DNA of 64,000 nucleotides from Paraburkholderia silvatlantica (GTDB lineage Bacteria > Pseudomonadota > Gammaproteobacteria > Burkholderiales > Burkholderiaceae): the NCBI RefSeq assembly GCF_003096715.1, contig NZ_QEOL01000008.1, positions 62,001 through 126,000 on the forward strand. Direction: 5' to 3'. Numbering within the stretch: the stretch's first letter is position 1; every line of letters starts with the position of its first letter. The notes beneath the pieces were generated by a model that saw only the letters and a program-made list of their open reading frames with translations, was not told the origin of the DNA and did not search any database. Positions 9,166 to 18,142 of this stretch are shown here, in pieces. Made by a program: the position numbers and the translations under genes.

Positions 9166-10569
9166 CTAGCGTGCGCGCTCGATAAACCGCCACAGCGCGT
9201 CGTCCGTCGAATACGGCGCGTTGAAGCGAAACCACGCGCTCGGTTCGTCGTCGGGCCTGAAATAGGAGCCGGGCGCCAGCCAGATGCCGTCGCGCAACGC
9301 CGCCGTGGCGATCGCGCCGGCCCGTTCGGGTTCGATGGCAAGGCGCGCCCACACGAAGAGGCCCGCGCGCGGCCGGTGGAATATCTCGAGCCCCAGCGCG
9401 TCGAGCCGCTCCTCCACGCATGCATGCGCGGCCTTCAGCCGTTCGTTGACGAGTTCGACATGGCGCGCGTGGCGCCCTTCGAGCAAGACCTTGTCGACGA
9501 TGCGCTCGATGGTCTCCGACGACGTGAGCCCCACCGCCATCTTCGCGCGCGCGAGCTCGCGCAGCACATCGCGCTCGGCGACCACATAGCCGCAACGCAG
9601 CGAAGGCGTGACCGTCTTCGAAAAGCCGCCGACGTACAGCACGCGCTGCAAGCCTTCCATCGCCGCGAGCAGCGGCGCGCCGGGCGGCGCAAGCTCGCGG
9701 CTCACATCGTCCTCGACGACCCACATGCGCTGGCGCTCGGCGATCTGCAGCAAGCGGAAGGCGTTGGACATCGCAAACGTCGCGCCGGTGGGATTCTGCA
9801 GCGTCGTATTCACGAAGATCGCCTTCGGCTGGTGCGCCGCCACCCGGCGCTCGAGCGCCTCGATGTCGAGCCCGGCGGGCGTGCGCGGCACGCCGTGCAC
9901 CGTGAGCCCCGCGAGCTTGAGAATCTGCAGCAGATTGCAGTAGCCGGGGTCTTCCACGAGCACCGTGTCGCCGGGCCTCAGCAGCGTCCGCACGATGAGG
10001 TCGAGCCCCTGCGTCGCGCCCTGCGTGAGCAGGACGTTCGACACCTCCACAGGCAGCCCCTGGCGGTCCAGCTGCGCCGCGATGCGCTCGCGCAGCGGCG
10101 CGTAACCGTATGGGTGCCCGTAGTCGCCAAGCCGCACGGCCGGCACCCGGCTCATGGCGCGCAAGGCGTGCTGCAGGCCGCTTTCGTTGATCCATTCGCC
10201 CGGCACCCAGCCGCAGCCCGCCTTGATCGGCACCGAATGGTCGGCGAACACGTCGGAGAGCAGCCAGGTCGCCGTCAGCGTGGGCGGCTGCCAGAGCGTC
10301 GCGCTCGCCCGCGCCGACTCGTTGCGGGGCGCCACGCGGTAGCCCGAGCCGCGCCGCGCGACGACGAAGCCCATCGAAACGAGGCGGCTGTACGCCTCGG
10401 TCACGGTATAGGTCGATAGCTCGTGGGTTTGCGCGAGCTGCCGCACCGAGGGCAGCAGCGCCCCGGCGCGCAGCGTTTGCGCTTCGATCGCGCGCGTGAA
10501 GCCCTGCACGAGCTGCTCGACAAGCGTCGTCGTGACGCCGCGGCCGCGCTCCAGTTCGAGTTCGATCAT
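9166..10569 (-). CDS. MocR-type GntR regulator with aminotransferase domain
   Basis: PLP-dependent transcription factor. Residues ~1-80 form a GntR winged helix (MIELELERGRGVTTTL, then LLPSVRQLAQTHELSTYTVTEAYSRL). The rest is a fold-type I aminotransferase-like domain with the PLP-lysine region VGGFSKTVTPSLRCGYV. The start at 10569 gives 467 residues, usual for the family, and leaves a free divergent promoter region; a TTG at 10695 would extend it by 42 residues. It is divergent from the omega-amino-acid aminotransferase at 10742 and probably controls it. It ends 9 nt from polB, which converges on it. Confidence 0.88.
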   Translation of the reverse strand: MIELELERGRGVTTTLVEQLVQGFTRAIEAQTLRAGALLPSVRQLAQTHELSTYTVTEAYSRLVSMGFVVARRGSGYRVAPRNESARASATLWQPPTLTATWLLSDVFADHSVPIKAGCGWVPGEWINESGLQHALRAMSRVPAVRLGDYGHPYGYAPLRERIAAQLDRQGLPVEVSNVLLTQGATQGLDLIVRTLLRPGDTVLVEDPGYCNLLQILKLAGLTVHGVPRTPAGLDIEALERRVAAHQPKAIFVNTTLQNPTGATFAMSNAFRLLQIAERQRMWVVEDDVSRELAPPGAPLLAAMEGLQRVLYVGGFSKTVTPSLRCGYVVAERDVLRELARAKMAVGLTSSETIERIVDKVLLEGRHARHVELVNERLKAAHACVEERLDALGLEIFHRPRAGLFVWARLAIEPERAGAIATAALRDGIWLAPGSYFRPDDEPSAWFRFNAPYSTDDALWRFIERAR

Positions 10570-10664
10570 GGGAAAAGCAAGCGTATAGTGCGAGGGAAAA
10601 CCCGTACGGGTCGAAGCCGCCGACCAATACAGTTGGCGAGAATTGTCCAGCACGGTTTGCAGAT

Positions 10665-10678
10665 CAGTATAGAGACTG
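10665..10678. promoter_or_regulatory. Inverted repeat between MocR gene and aminotransferase
   Basis: CAGTATAGAGACTG has inverted CAGT/ACTG half-sites and lies between the two divergent starts (10569 and 10742). A second short inverted repeat, CCAA-N5-TTGG, is at 10624-10636. These are the best candidates for the MocR binding sites. Confidence 0.4.
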
Positions 10679-10741
10679 TCTATGCCGTCGTTCAAGCCTC
10701 GGCGCTACAGTTGAGCCAACCCCACCTGAGGAGAAGCACGC

Positions 10742-12070
10742 ATGACTTCGCGCCCCGTCATCGACGATCTCTCGTCGTTCTGGATGCCCTTCACCGCCAA
10801 CCGCCAGTTCAAGGCCGCGCCGCGCCTGCTCGAATCGGCGAGAGGCATGTACTACCGCACGACCGACGGCCGCGAAGTGCTGGACGGCAGCGCGGGCCTC
10901 TGGTGCGTGAACGCGGGCCATGCGCGCGAGGAAATCGTCGCGGCCATCGCCCAGCAAGCCGCGACGCTCGACTTCGCCCCCACGTTCCAGATGGGCCACC
11001 CGCTCGCGTTCGAGGCGGCACGGAAGATCGCGGAAATCATGCCGGCCGGGCTCGATCGCGTGTTCTTCACGAATTCCGGCTCGGAGTCGGTCGACACTGC
11101 ACTCAAGATCGCGCTCGCCTACCATCGCGCACGCGGCGAAGGCCAGCGCACAAAGCTGATCGGCCGCGAGCGCGGCTATCACGGCGTGGGCTTCGGCGGC
11201 ATCTCGGTGGGCGGCATCGCGCCGAATCGCAAGGCGTTCTCGGGCCAGTTGCTGCCCGCCGTCGATCATCTGCCGCACACGCATGATCTCGAGCACAACG
11301 CGTTCTCGAAAGGCCAGCCGGCCTGGGGCGCGCATCTCGCCGACGACCTCGAGCGCATCGTCGCGCTGCACGACGCCTCGACCATCGCCGCCGTGATCGT
11401 CGAGCCCGTGGCGGGCTCGACCGGTGTGCTGATCCCGCCGCAAGGCTATCTGCAGCGTCTGCGCGAGATCTGCACGAAGCACGGCATCCTGCTGATTTTC
11501 GACGAGGTCATCACGGGCTTCGGCCGCCTCGGCAAGGCCACGGCCAGCGAGTATTTCGGCGTGACGCCCGACATCCTCACCATGGCCAAGGCGATCAACA
11601 ACGCCGCCGTGCCGATGGGCGGCGTGGCCGCGAGCCGCACGATCCACGACACGATCGTCAACAGCGGCGCGCAGGGCGCAATCGAGTTGTTCCACGGCTA
11701 CACCTATTCGGCGCACCCGCTCGCTGCCGCTGCCGCGATCGCGACGCAGGACCTGTATCGCCGCGAGGGCCTGTTCGAGCGCGCCGCAGCGCTCGCGCCG
11801 AAGTTCGAGGCCGCCGCGCATGCGCTGCGCGGCGAGAAGCACGTGAAGGATGTGCGTAATCTCGGCCTCGTTGCAGGCGTCGAACTCGACTCGCGCGACG
11901 GCGCGCCGGGCGCGCGCGCTTACGAGGTTTTCGTGAAGTGCTTCGAGGCGGGCGTGCTGATCCGCTTCACGGGCGACATTCTGGCGTTCTCGCCGCCGCT
12001 CATCGTGACCGAAGAGGAAATCGCACGCCTGTTCGGCACGGTGCGTGACGTGCTCGCCACGGTGCAGTAA
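10742..12070 (+). CDS. Omega-amino acid (beta-alanine):pyruvate aminotransferase
   Basis: 442-residue class III PLP aminotransferase. Landmarks are FFTNSGSESVDTALKIA near residue 105, RGYHGVGFGG near 145, IFDEVITGFGR near 255 and the PLP-lysine region LTMAKAINN near 285. The start MTSRPVIDDLSSFWMPFTANRQFK is typical of beta-alanine:pyruvate transaminases, which turn beta-alanine and pyruvate into malonate semialdehyde and alanine. GAGGAG precedes the ATG. The divergent MocR regulator supports an inducible omega-amino-acid catabolic role. A partner semialdehyde dehydrogenase gene is not adjacent. A strong terminator follows at 12131. Confidence 0.9.
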   Translation: MTSRPVIDDLSSFWMPFTANRQFKAAPRLLESARGMYYRTTDGREVLDGSAGLWCVNAGHAREEIVAAIAQQAATLDFAPTFQMGHPLAFEAARKIAEIMPAGLDRVFFTNSGSESVDTALKIALAYHRARGEGQRTKLIGRERGYHGVGFGGISVGGIAPNRKAFSGQLLPAVDHLPHTHDLEHNAFSKGQPAWGAHLADDLERIVALHDASTIAAVIVEPVAGSTGVLIPPQGYLQRLREICTKHGILLIFDEVITGFGRLGKATASEYFGVTPDILTMAKAINNAAVPMGGVAASRTIHDTIVNSGAQGAIELFHGYTYSAHPLAAAAAIATQDLYRREGLFERAAALAPKFEAAAHALRGEKHVKDVRNLGLVAGVELDSRDGAPGARAYEVFVKCFEAGVLIRFTGDILAFSPPLIVTEEEIARLFGTVRDVLATVQ

Positions 12071-12130
12071 CGCGCAAGGCGTGAGCAACCCCATACTCGC
12101 GCCTGCTTTCATTTGGTAATCCGCCGCAAG

Positions 12131-12163
12131 GGCGGCCCGGGTTCGGGCCGCCTGTTCTTTTTT
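12131..12163 (+). terminator. Rho-independent terminator after the aminotransferase
   Basis: Perfect 9-bp stem GGCGGCCCG (12131-12139) with CGGGCCGCC (12144-12152), a 4-nt loop, then TGTTCTTTTTT. It lies 60 nt after the aminotransferase stop. Confidence 0.9.
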
Positions 12164-12333
12164 GCGCTGCTGGATCCACGCCGTACCCAGGCAACGGGAT
12201 TGCGCAGCCGTACGCACGAGGACCGGGTTCAAGCACGCAAGGCGCCATCGGCGTATCGTTGCCCTATCCGCCATAACGAACGCGATTGCGGCGAGCGCGC
12301 ATCGACCGAGTGCGCTCGCCAGGAGGGAATCTC

Positions 12334-12582
12334 ATGAAGATGCCAGTCCGCGTCGGCACGCATATCGAGGGCATCCACTGGATCGCCGAGTATGGGGAAG
12401 CGACCCATCAAATCCGTGTGATCCGTGACGGCCGCGTGGTCGACACGATCCCCGCGCCCGCGGCCATGTTCGGCGAAGAGCGCGACGCGGGTTCGGCCAG
12501 CGACGAGGCGAGCCGCGCCGAAGAAGCCGCGCTGCTCGCCTGCCTGCGCCGCTACGTGGCCGACGTGCAGCCAGAAGAATAG
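12334..12582 (+). CDS. Small conserved-looking protein of unknown function
   Basis: 82 residues, starting at ATG 12334 with AGGAGG 7 nt upstream. The first half contains alternating hydrophobic strands ([34 protein letters not shown]) and the second half is acidic and helical ([20 protein letters not shown]). No signal peptide, membrane segment or metal motif. It ends 53 nt before the ferredoxin reductase and may share its transcript. Family not recognised. Confidence 0.65.
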   Translation: MKMPVRVGTHIEGIHWIAEYGEATHQIRVIRDGRVVDTIPAPAAMFGEERDAGSASDEASRAEEAALLACLRRYVADVQPEE

Positions 12583-12635
12583 GATTCTTGATCATTGTCC
12601 CTGCCGCTTTCACCTCTCGCAAGGAGAGCCCGCCG

Positions 12636-13703
12636 ATGAACGAGCGCAACGAGCACCTCCCGCCGCAGCTCATCGAAACCGACGCGCTCGTCATCGGTGC
12701 CGGGCCGGTGGGACTTTTCCAGGTGTTCGAACTCGGTCTGATGGAGATACACGCGCACGTGGTCGATTCGCTGCCGGTGGCGGGCGGCCAGTGCGCCGAG
12801 CTATACCCCGACAAGCCGATCTACGACATTCCGGCGGTGCCGATGTGCACCGGGCAACAGCTCGTCGATGCGCTGATGCAGCAGATCGAGCCTTTTGGCG
12901 CGACATTCCATCTCGGCCAGGAAGTGCAAATCGTCGAGCCGCGCGCCGACGGCCGCTTTTTCGTGCAGACGGGCAAGGGTACGCAGTTCCTCGCGAAGAC
13001 GGTGTTCATCGCGGCCGGCATGGGCTCGTTTCAGCCGCGCACGCTCAAGCTGAACGGCATCGAGCGATACCGCGACGCGCAACTGTTCTATCGCGTACGC
13101 GATCCCGAGCGCTTTCGCGACAAGGACGTCGTGGTGTGCGGCGGCGGAGATTCGGCGCTCGACTGGGCGCTGCAGCTCGTGGACGTCGCGCAGAGCGTGA
13201 TTCTGCTGCATCGGCGTGAGGGCTATCGCGCGGCGCCGGCAACGGTCGCGAAGATGCAGGCGCTATGCGAGCAATGGCGCATGCAGTCCATCGTCGGCCA
13301 GCTGACCGGCTTCGAGGACGAAAGCGGCAAGCTCGCGCGCATCAAGGTGACCGGCGGCGACGGCGTCACGCGCGCACTGGATCTCGACTACCTGCTCGTG
13401 TTCTACGGCTTGTCGCCGCAACTCGGGCCGATCGCGCAATGGGGCCTCGAAATCGAGCGCAAACAGTTGCCGGTGGATACGGCGCGCTTCGAAACGAGCG
13501 TGCCGGGCATCTTTGCCGTCGGCGACATCAATACCTATCCGGGCAAGAAGAAGCTGATTCTCTCCGGCTTTCACGAAGCCGCGCTCGCCGCGTTCGGCGC
13601 GGCGCATCACGTGTTTCCCGAGAAGAAAATCCATCTGCAGTACACGACGACCAGCACGCGCCTACACAAGGTGCTCGGCGTCGAGTCGCCGGTATTCGAC
13701 TGA
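12636..13703 (+). CDS. Ferredoxin/flavodoxin-NADP+ reductase, thioredoxin-reductase-like
   Basis: 355-residue FAD flavoprotein passing electrons between NADPH and ferredoxin. It has an N-terminal FAD Rossmann motif ([16 protein letters not shown]) near residue 20, [18 protein letters not shown] near 50, an NADP motif ([15 protein letters not shown]) near 165, and [26 protein letters not shown] near 290. The CxxC of true thioredoxin reductases is absent, as in this FNR type. The start at 12636 (AAGGAG upstream) is preferred over 12588. Confidence 0.9.
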   Translation: MNERNEHLPPQLIETDALVIGAGPVGLFQVFELGLMEIHAHVVDSLPVAGGQCAELYPDKPIYDIPAVPMCTGQQLVDALMQQIEPFGATFHLGQEVQIVEPRADGRFFVQTGKGTQFLAKTVFIAAGMGSFQPRTLKLNGIERYRDAQLFYRVRDPERFRDKDVVVCGGGDSALDWALQLVDVAQSVILLHRREGYRAAPATVAKMQALCEQWRMQSIVGQLTGFEDESGKLARIKVTGGDGVTRALDLDYLLVFYGLSPQLGPIAQWGLEIERKQLPVDTARFETSVPGIFAVGDINTYPGKKKLILSGFHEAALAAFGAAHHVFPEKKIHLQYTTTSTRLHKVLGVESPVFD

Positions 13704-13725
13704 ACGCGGGGCGAGCGCCCCGCGT
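13704..13725. terminator. 10-bp GC hairpin between convergent genes
   Basis: ACGCGGGGCG pairs perfectly with CGCCCCGCGT across two unpaired bases. It lies between the ferredoxin reductase and the converging pcaC. There is no T run on either side, so it may protect 3' ends or work with other factors rather than act as a classic terminator. Confidence 0.55.
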
Positions 13726-13740
13726 GTTGACGCGATGCGA

Positions 13741-14130
13741 TCAGCCCTGCTCGGCGTCCTGCTCGCGGAAGACGCGGTCGGCGAGATGGAACGCCGAGTT
13801 CGCCGCCGGCACGCCACAGTAAATCGCCGTTTGCAGCAGCACTTCCTTGATCTCGTCGCGCGTGACGCCGTTGTTGCGCGCGGCGCGCAGATGCAGCGCG
13901 AGTTCTTCGCTGCGGTTGAGCGCGACCATCATCGCGATCGTCAGCAGGCTGCGCGTGTGGCGCGGCAAGCCATCGCGCGTCCAGATTTCGCCCCACGCGT
14001 AGCGCGAGATGAAGTTCTGGAATTCCTCCGTCACTTCGGTGCGGTTGGCGAGCGAGCGATCGACGTGCGCATCGCCCAGCACCGCGCGGCGCACCTTCAT
14101 GCCCGCTTCGTAGCGGTCTTCGTCGTTCAT
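13741..14130 (-). CDS. pcaC: 4-carboxymuconolactone decarboxylase
   Basis: 129-residue enzyme that decarboxylates 4-carboxymuconolactone to 3-oxoadipate enol-lactone in protocatechuate breakdown. It has the CMD family core RSLLTIAMMVALNRSEELALHLRAARNNGVT, then LLQTAIYCGVPAANSAF. Length is normal. The ATG overlaps the pcaD stop by 4 nt. Last gene of the leftward pca operon. Confidence 0.95.
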   Translation of the reverse strand: MNDEDRYEAGMKVRRAVLGDAHVDRSLANRTEVTEEFQNFISRYAWGEIWTRDGLPRHTRSLLTIAMMVALNRSEELALHLRAARNNGVTRDEIKEVLLQTAIYCGVPAANSAFHLADRVFREQDAEQG

Positions 14131-14918
14131 CACGCCCCCAGCAGGAAATCGGTCACGATCTGGTTGTACTCGTCCGCCCGCTCGACGTTCGAGATGTGCG
14201 CGGCGTTCAGCTCGACATAGCGTGCGCCCGGCACCGATTCGGCCAGCTCGCGCCCTTGTGCGGGCGTCGCGGCGAGATCGTGCGTGCCCGAGATCACGAG
14301 CGTGCGCGCCTTGATCGACGGCGCCTCGCCGCGCAGGTCGGCGGCGTTGATCGCTTCGCAGTTCGAAGCGTAGCCGTCCTTGTCGGTATGCACGAACACG
14401 TCGCGCACCTGCGACATCACGAGCGCATGGCTCGCGATGAATGCAGGCGTGTACCAGCGCGGCAGCACCGCCTCGGCGAGCGCGAGCATGCCTTCGCTGC
14501 GAGCCTTCGCCGCACGCGGCACCCACACTTCCGGCGAGCCGATCTTCGCTGCCGTATTGCACAGCACGAGGCGGTCGATGCGGTTGGCGTAGCGCGCGCC
14601 GAGGCCGACACCGGTCAGGCCGCCCATCGACACACCGACGAAATGCGCGCGTTCGATGCCGAGCTGGTCCATCAGGCCGATCACGTCGCCGGTCAGCTGC
14701 TCGATGGTGTACGGGCCTTGCGGCGCCGCCGAGTGGCCGTGGCCGCGCGTGTCGTAGCGCAGCACGCGGAAATGCTTCGTGAACTCGACGATCTGCGGCG
14801 TCCACATCGACACGTCGCTACCGAGCGAATTCGAAAAAACCACCCATGGCGCCGAGCGGTTCTCCGTACCGTCGATGCGGTAGTACAAATGCGTGTCGTT
14901 GACGGCTGCGTATGGCAT
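14130..14918 (-). CDS. pcaD: 3-oxoadipate enol-lactonase
   Basis: 262-residue alpha/beta hydrolase turning 3-oxoadipate enol-lactone into 3-oxoadipate. The nucleophile elbow is FVGVSMGGLTGVG near residue 95, the oxyanion region is VFSNSLGSDVSMW, and the catalytic histidine is probably in ELNAAHISNVE near the end. The start at 14918 (MPYAAVNDTHLYY) has GAGGAG upstream and is preferred over 14951, which would overlap pcaB. Confidence 0.95.
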   Translation of the reverse strand: MPYAAVNDTHLYYRIDGTENRSAPWVVFSNSLGSDVSMWTPQIVEFTKHFRVLRYDTRGHGHSAAPQGPYTIEQLTGDVIGLMDQLGIERAHFVGVSMGGLTGVGLGARYANRIDRLVLCNTAAKIGSPEVWVPRAAKARSEGMLALAEAVLPRWYTPAFIASHALVMSQVRDVFVHTDKDGYASNCEAINAADLRGEAPSIKARTLVISGTHDLAATPAQGRELAESVPGARYVELNAAHISNVERADEYNQIVTDFLLGA

Positions 14919-14947
14919 GCGTGTGACTCCTCGTGTGTCTTCCATGA

Positions 14948-16315
14948 TCAATGGGACGTGCGCTGCCTGGCGTTCGCTTCATACGCCGCGAGCACCGCGT
15001 CGACGAACGCGTGCGCCTGTCCCGCGTAATTGGCCGGATCGAGCAGCGCCTCGAGGCGCGCCTCGTCCAGGTGCCTCGTCACGGCGGGATCCGCCGCGAG
15101 CACTTCGTACAGCGTGCGGCCGCTTTGCACCGCGGTTTTCGATGCGTGCTCAACGAGATGATGCGCGTCCAGACGCCCGGTCTGGTCGCCGAGCGCGAGC
15201 ATCACGGCCTCGCCGAGAATGAGGCCGTGCGTGATGTCGAGATTCGCCGCGAGCCGTTCGGGCCGCACTTCGAGGCCCGCCGTAATCTGTTGGGTCTGCG
15301 CGAGCGCGCCGCCAGCGAGGCGCGCGAGATCGGGCAGCGCGTCCCACTCGGCTTGCCAGCCGCCGAGCGCGCGCTCGTGTTCCTGAACCATGCCCGCGAA
15401 CACCGTCGCGACGAGGCCCGGCGCGCGCGTGGCGGCCGTCAGGACGGCTGCGCAACCGACGGGATTGCGCTTGTGCGGCATGGTCGAGGAACCGCCCTTG
15501 CCCGCCGCCGCCGGTTCGCCCAGCTCGCCGATTTCGGTCTGCATCTGCAGGGAGATGTCGCGCGCGATCTTGCCGAGCGTGCCGATGAGCATGCCGAAAA
15601 ACGCTGCGGCCTCGGCAATGCGGTCGCGCTGCGTGTGCCACGGCAAGGCAGGCAGTGCGAGACCGAGTTCCTGCGCAAGCGCGGCGCTCACCGCCGGGGC
15701 GGCGTCGCGCAAGCTCGCGAGCGTGCCGGCTGCGCCGCCGAACTGCAGCACGAGCGAGCGCTCGCGCAGCACGCCGAGGCGTTCGCGATGGCGCAGCATC
15801 GCGTCGAGCCATTGCGCGAACTTCAATCCGAGCGTGATGGGCAGTGCCTGCTGCAGCCAGGTGCGCCCGATCGCCGGCGTCGCGCGATGCGTGCGCGCGA
15901 GGTCCGCCAGCGTCGCGCAGAGCGCATCGATGCCGCGCTCGATCAGCGCCAGCGCGTCGCGCAGCTGAAGCACCGTGGCCGTATCGATGATGTCCTGACT
16001 CGTGGCGCCCCAGTGAACGTACTTGGCGGCTTCGGGGTCGGCGGCCTTCACGCGCGCCGTGAGCTGCTTGACGAGCGGGATCGCCAGATTGCCGCCCAGC
16101 GCGGCGTCGCGCGCGAGCGCCGGCGCGTCGAGCTGATCCGCCGCACAGGCCTCGACGATCGCGGCCACGGCCGACTGCGCAATCACGCCATGCGCAGCGC
16201 AGGCGCGCGCCAGCGCCGCTTCGACGTCCAGCATGCGTTGCAGCGTGGCATCGGGAGACCAGACCGCATTCATCGGCTCGGTCCCGCAGATCAGGCTCGT
16301 GAGGCGTTCAATCAT
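14948..16315 (-). CDS. pcaB: 3-carboxy-cis,cis-muconate cycloisomerase
   Basis: 455-residue member of the fumarase/aspartase superfamily, converting 3-carboxymuconate to 4-carboxymuconolactone. The superfamily signature GGSSTMPHKRNPVG is near residue 280, and the substrate segment VHWGATSQDIIDTATVLQ is near 100. Length is normal. It is separated from pcaJ by 132 nt holding a very strong hairpin. Confidence 0.95.
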   Translation of the reverse strand: MIERLTSLICGTEPMNAVWSPDATLQRMLDVEAALARACAAHGVIAQSAVAAIVEACAADQLDAPALARDAALGGNLAIPLVKQLTARVKAADPEAAKYVHWGATSQDIIDTATVLQLRDALALIERGIDALCATLADLARTHRATPAIGRTWLQQALPITLGLKFAQWLDAMLRHRERLGVLRERSLVLQFGGAAGTLASLRDAAPAVSAALAQELGLALPALPWHTQRDRIAEAAAFFGMLIGTLGKIARDISLQMQTEIGELGEPAAAGKGGSSTMPHKRNPVGCAAVLTAATRAPGLVATVFAGMVQEHERALGGWQAEWDALPDLARLAGGALAQTQQITAGLEVRPERLAANLDITHGLILGEAVMLALGDQTGRLDAHHLVEHASKTAVQSGRTLYEVLAADPAVTRHLDEARLEALLDPANYAGQAHAFVDAVLAAYEANARQRTSH

Positions 16316-16372
16316 GGAATGTGGCGCGTAGAAAAAAGCAGGCGTTCAGAGCGTACCGATGGAACGAAGCGG

Positions 16373-16410
16373 GCGCGGCAACCGTCGACGAATGCCGACG
16401 GTTGCCGCGC
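16373..16410 (-). terminator. 15-bp hairpin between pcaJ and pcaB
   Basis: GCGCGGCAACCGTCG (16373-16387) pairs perfectly with CGACGGTTGCCGCGC (16396-16410), with an 8-nt loop. In the direction of transcription it follows pcaJ and is not followed directly by T residues (a CTTTTTT run comes about 30 nt later). It may attenuate read-through from pcaIJ to pcaBDC or stabilise a processed mRNA end. Confidence 0.6.
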
Positions 16411-16447
16411 CGCTCACGTGCGAACGATGCGCACGTCTATAGACAGT

Positions 16448-17107
16448 CTACGCTGCGCGACGGTTTTGCGTCGCGTCGATCAGCGGCACGCCGGCGAGCT
16501 TCTGCAGCGCGTCAAAGTCGATGTCCGAATAGATCTCGCGCACGGCGAGGCCTTCGGACGTGACGTCGAACGCGGCGAGGTCGGTATAGATGCGGCCCAC
16601 GCAGCCCACGCCCGTCACCGGGTACGAGCATTCGCTCACGAGCTTGCTTTCGCCCTGCTTCGTGAGCAGTTCCATCATCACGAACACCTGCTTGGCGCCG
16701 AGTGCGAGGTCCATCGCGCCGCCCACGGCGGGAATCGCGTCGGGCGCGCCGGTGTGCCAGTTCGCGAGGTCGCCGTTCACCGACACCTGGAATGCGCCGA
16801 GCACGCAGTAGTCGAGGTGGCCGCCGCGCATCATCGCGAACGAGTCGGCGTGGTGGAAGAAGGCGCCGCCGGTGAGCAGCGTGACGTGCTGCTTGCCAGC
16901 ATTGATGAGCTCGTCGTCTTCCTCGCCGGGCGCGGGCGCCGGGCCCATGCCGAGCAGGCCGTTCTCGCTGTGCAGGAAGATTTCCTTGCTCGGATCGAGG
17001 TGGTTGGCCACCAGCGTCGGAACGCCGATGCCGAGATTCACATACGCGCCTTCGGGAATGTCCGCGGCCACGCGCTTGGCCATTTCATCGCGATTCAGTC
17101 GTTTCAT
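16448..17107 (-). CDS. pcaJ: 3-oxoadipate CoA-transferase subunit B
   Basis: 219-residue beta subunit of succinyl-CoA:3-oxoadipate CoA-transferase. The catalytic glutamate motif is LHSENGLLGMGPAP near residue 50; VNLGIGVPTLV is near 22 and GGHLDYCVLGAFQVS near 95. It pairs with pcaI, 17 nt upstream. The substrate (3-oxoadipate rather than acetoacetate) is inferred from the pca neighbours. Confidence 0.92.
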   Translation of the reverse strand: MKRLNRDEMAKRVAADIPEGAYVNLGIGVPTLVANHLDPSKEIFLHSENGLLGMGPAPAPGEEDDELINAGKQHVTLLTGGAFFHHADSFAMMRGGHLDYCVLGAFQVSVNGDLANWHTGAPDAIPAVGGAMDLALGAKQVFVMMELLTKQGESKLVSECSYPVTGVGCVGRIYTDLAAFDVTSEGLAVREIYSDIDFDALQKLAGVPLIDATQNRRAA

Positions 17108-17124
17108 TGCCTCTCTCCGTTCCT

Positions 17125-17832
17125 TCAGGCTGCCTGGCCGCTTTGGCCGGCGTGCGCTTGATGCGCCGCTTGCGGCACTTGCACGACGCGTTGCACGAAA
17201 ATGCCGGGCGTCACGATGTTTTCCGGATCGAGCTGACCGAGTTCGACGACTTCCGAAACCTGCGCGATGGCGACCTTCGCCGCGCTCGCCATGATCGGGC
17301 CGAAGTTGCGCGCCGTCTTGCGATAGACGAGGTTGCCCCAGCGATCGCCCTTATACGCCTTGATGAGCGCGAAGTCGGCGTGCAGCGGCGCTTCGAGCAC
17401 ATAGTGACGGCCGTCGATCAGGCGCGTTTCCTTGCCTTCGGCCAGCTTCGTGCCGTAGCCCGTGGGCGTGAAGAAGCCGCCAATGCCGGCTCCCGCGGCG
17501 CGGATGCGCTCGGCCAGGTTGCCCTGCGGCACGAGTTCGAGTTCGATTTCGCCGGCGCGATAGAGTGCGTCGAACACATACGAATCGGTCTGGCGCGGGA
17601 ACGAGCAGATGATCTTGCGCACGCGCTTCGCCTTGAGCAAGGCGGCCAAGCCGATGTCGCCGTTGCCTGCGTTGTTGTTGACGATGGTGAGGTCGCGCGC
17701 GCCCTGCTCGATGAGCGCGTCGATCAGTTCGGCGGGCATGCCGGCCGTGCCGAAGCCGCCGATCATCACCGTGGCGCCGTCATGCACGTCGGCCACGGCG
17801 GCTTGAAGCGAGTCGAAAATCTTGTTGATCAT
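17125..17832 (-). CDS. pcaI: 3-oxoadipate CoA-transferase subunit A
   Basis: 235-residue alpha subunit. Family motifs are VMIGGFGTAGMPAELIDAL near residue 20, GNGDIGLAALL, and GVGTKL-like GYGTKLAEGKE near 115. The start at 17832 (MINKIFDSL) is preferred over 17871. First gene of the leftward pca set; divergent from the LysR gene. A pcaF thiolase, often found beside pcaIJ, is not present in this window. Confidence 0.92.
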   Translation of the reverse strand: MINKIFDSLQAAVADVHDGATVMIGGFGTAGMPAELIDALIEQGARDLTIVNNNAGNGDIGLAALLKAKRVRKIICSFPRQTDSYVFDALYRAGEIELELVPQGNLAERIRAAGAGIGGFFTPTGYGTKLAEGKETRLIDGRHYVLEAPLHADFALIKAYKGDRWGNLVYRKTARNFGPIMASAAKVAIAQVSEVVELGQLDPENIVTPGIFVQRVVQVPQAAHQAHAGQSGQAA

Positions 17833-18142
17833 GCCTGTTCCTGAAAGCGATGCGCATCGCGGAAGGTCCACGTCACTCGATCGCGAAAAGTTCTATATAC
17901 GAACACCGATTCGTTTAGCGAACGTCCAGCGCATTATCGGAGCGTATTCAACGGCTTGTCAAGGCGGGCCTACCCACACAGGCCATCGACGTCATGCCGG
18001 CGCCGACGCGCGCCGGATCGCACGCGCTGCCCGCCCGTCAAGCCAGGCGCGTTCGTGGGCACATACCCCAATATCCGGAATTGCGATTCATCGACTAGTC
18101 TTTATCCGATTTCGACATAGTCGGCGCCGCTGCCCCGCCTTG
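17833..18142. promoter_or_regulatory. pcaI-LysR divergent promoter region
   Basis: 310 bp between the divergent starts. At 17910-17922, TTCG-N5-CGAA forms an interrupted palindrome, and GAAC-N3-GATTC lies just beside it at 17901-17912, about 75 bp upstream of pcaI. This arrangement fits LysR binding and activation. No coding sequence is convincing here. Confidence 0.45.

Noticed and set aside
7428..9185. 585-residue open frame overlapping polB in another frame
   Set aside because: Composition dominated by R and A; polB in the other frame has all catalytic motifs.
14951..17161. 736-residue open frame opposite pcaB and pcaJ
   Set aside because: Antisense shadow of the pca genes, low-complexity composition.
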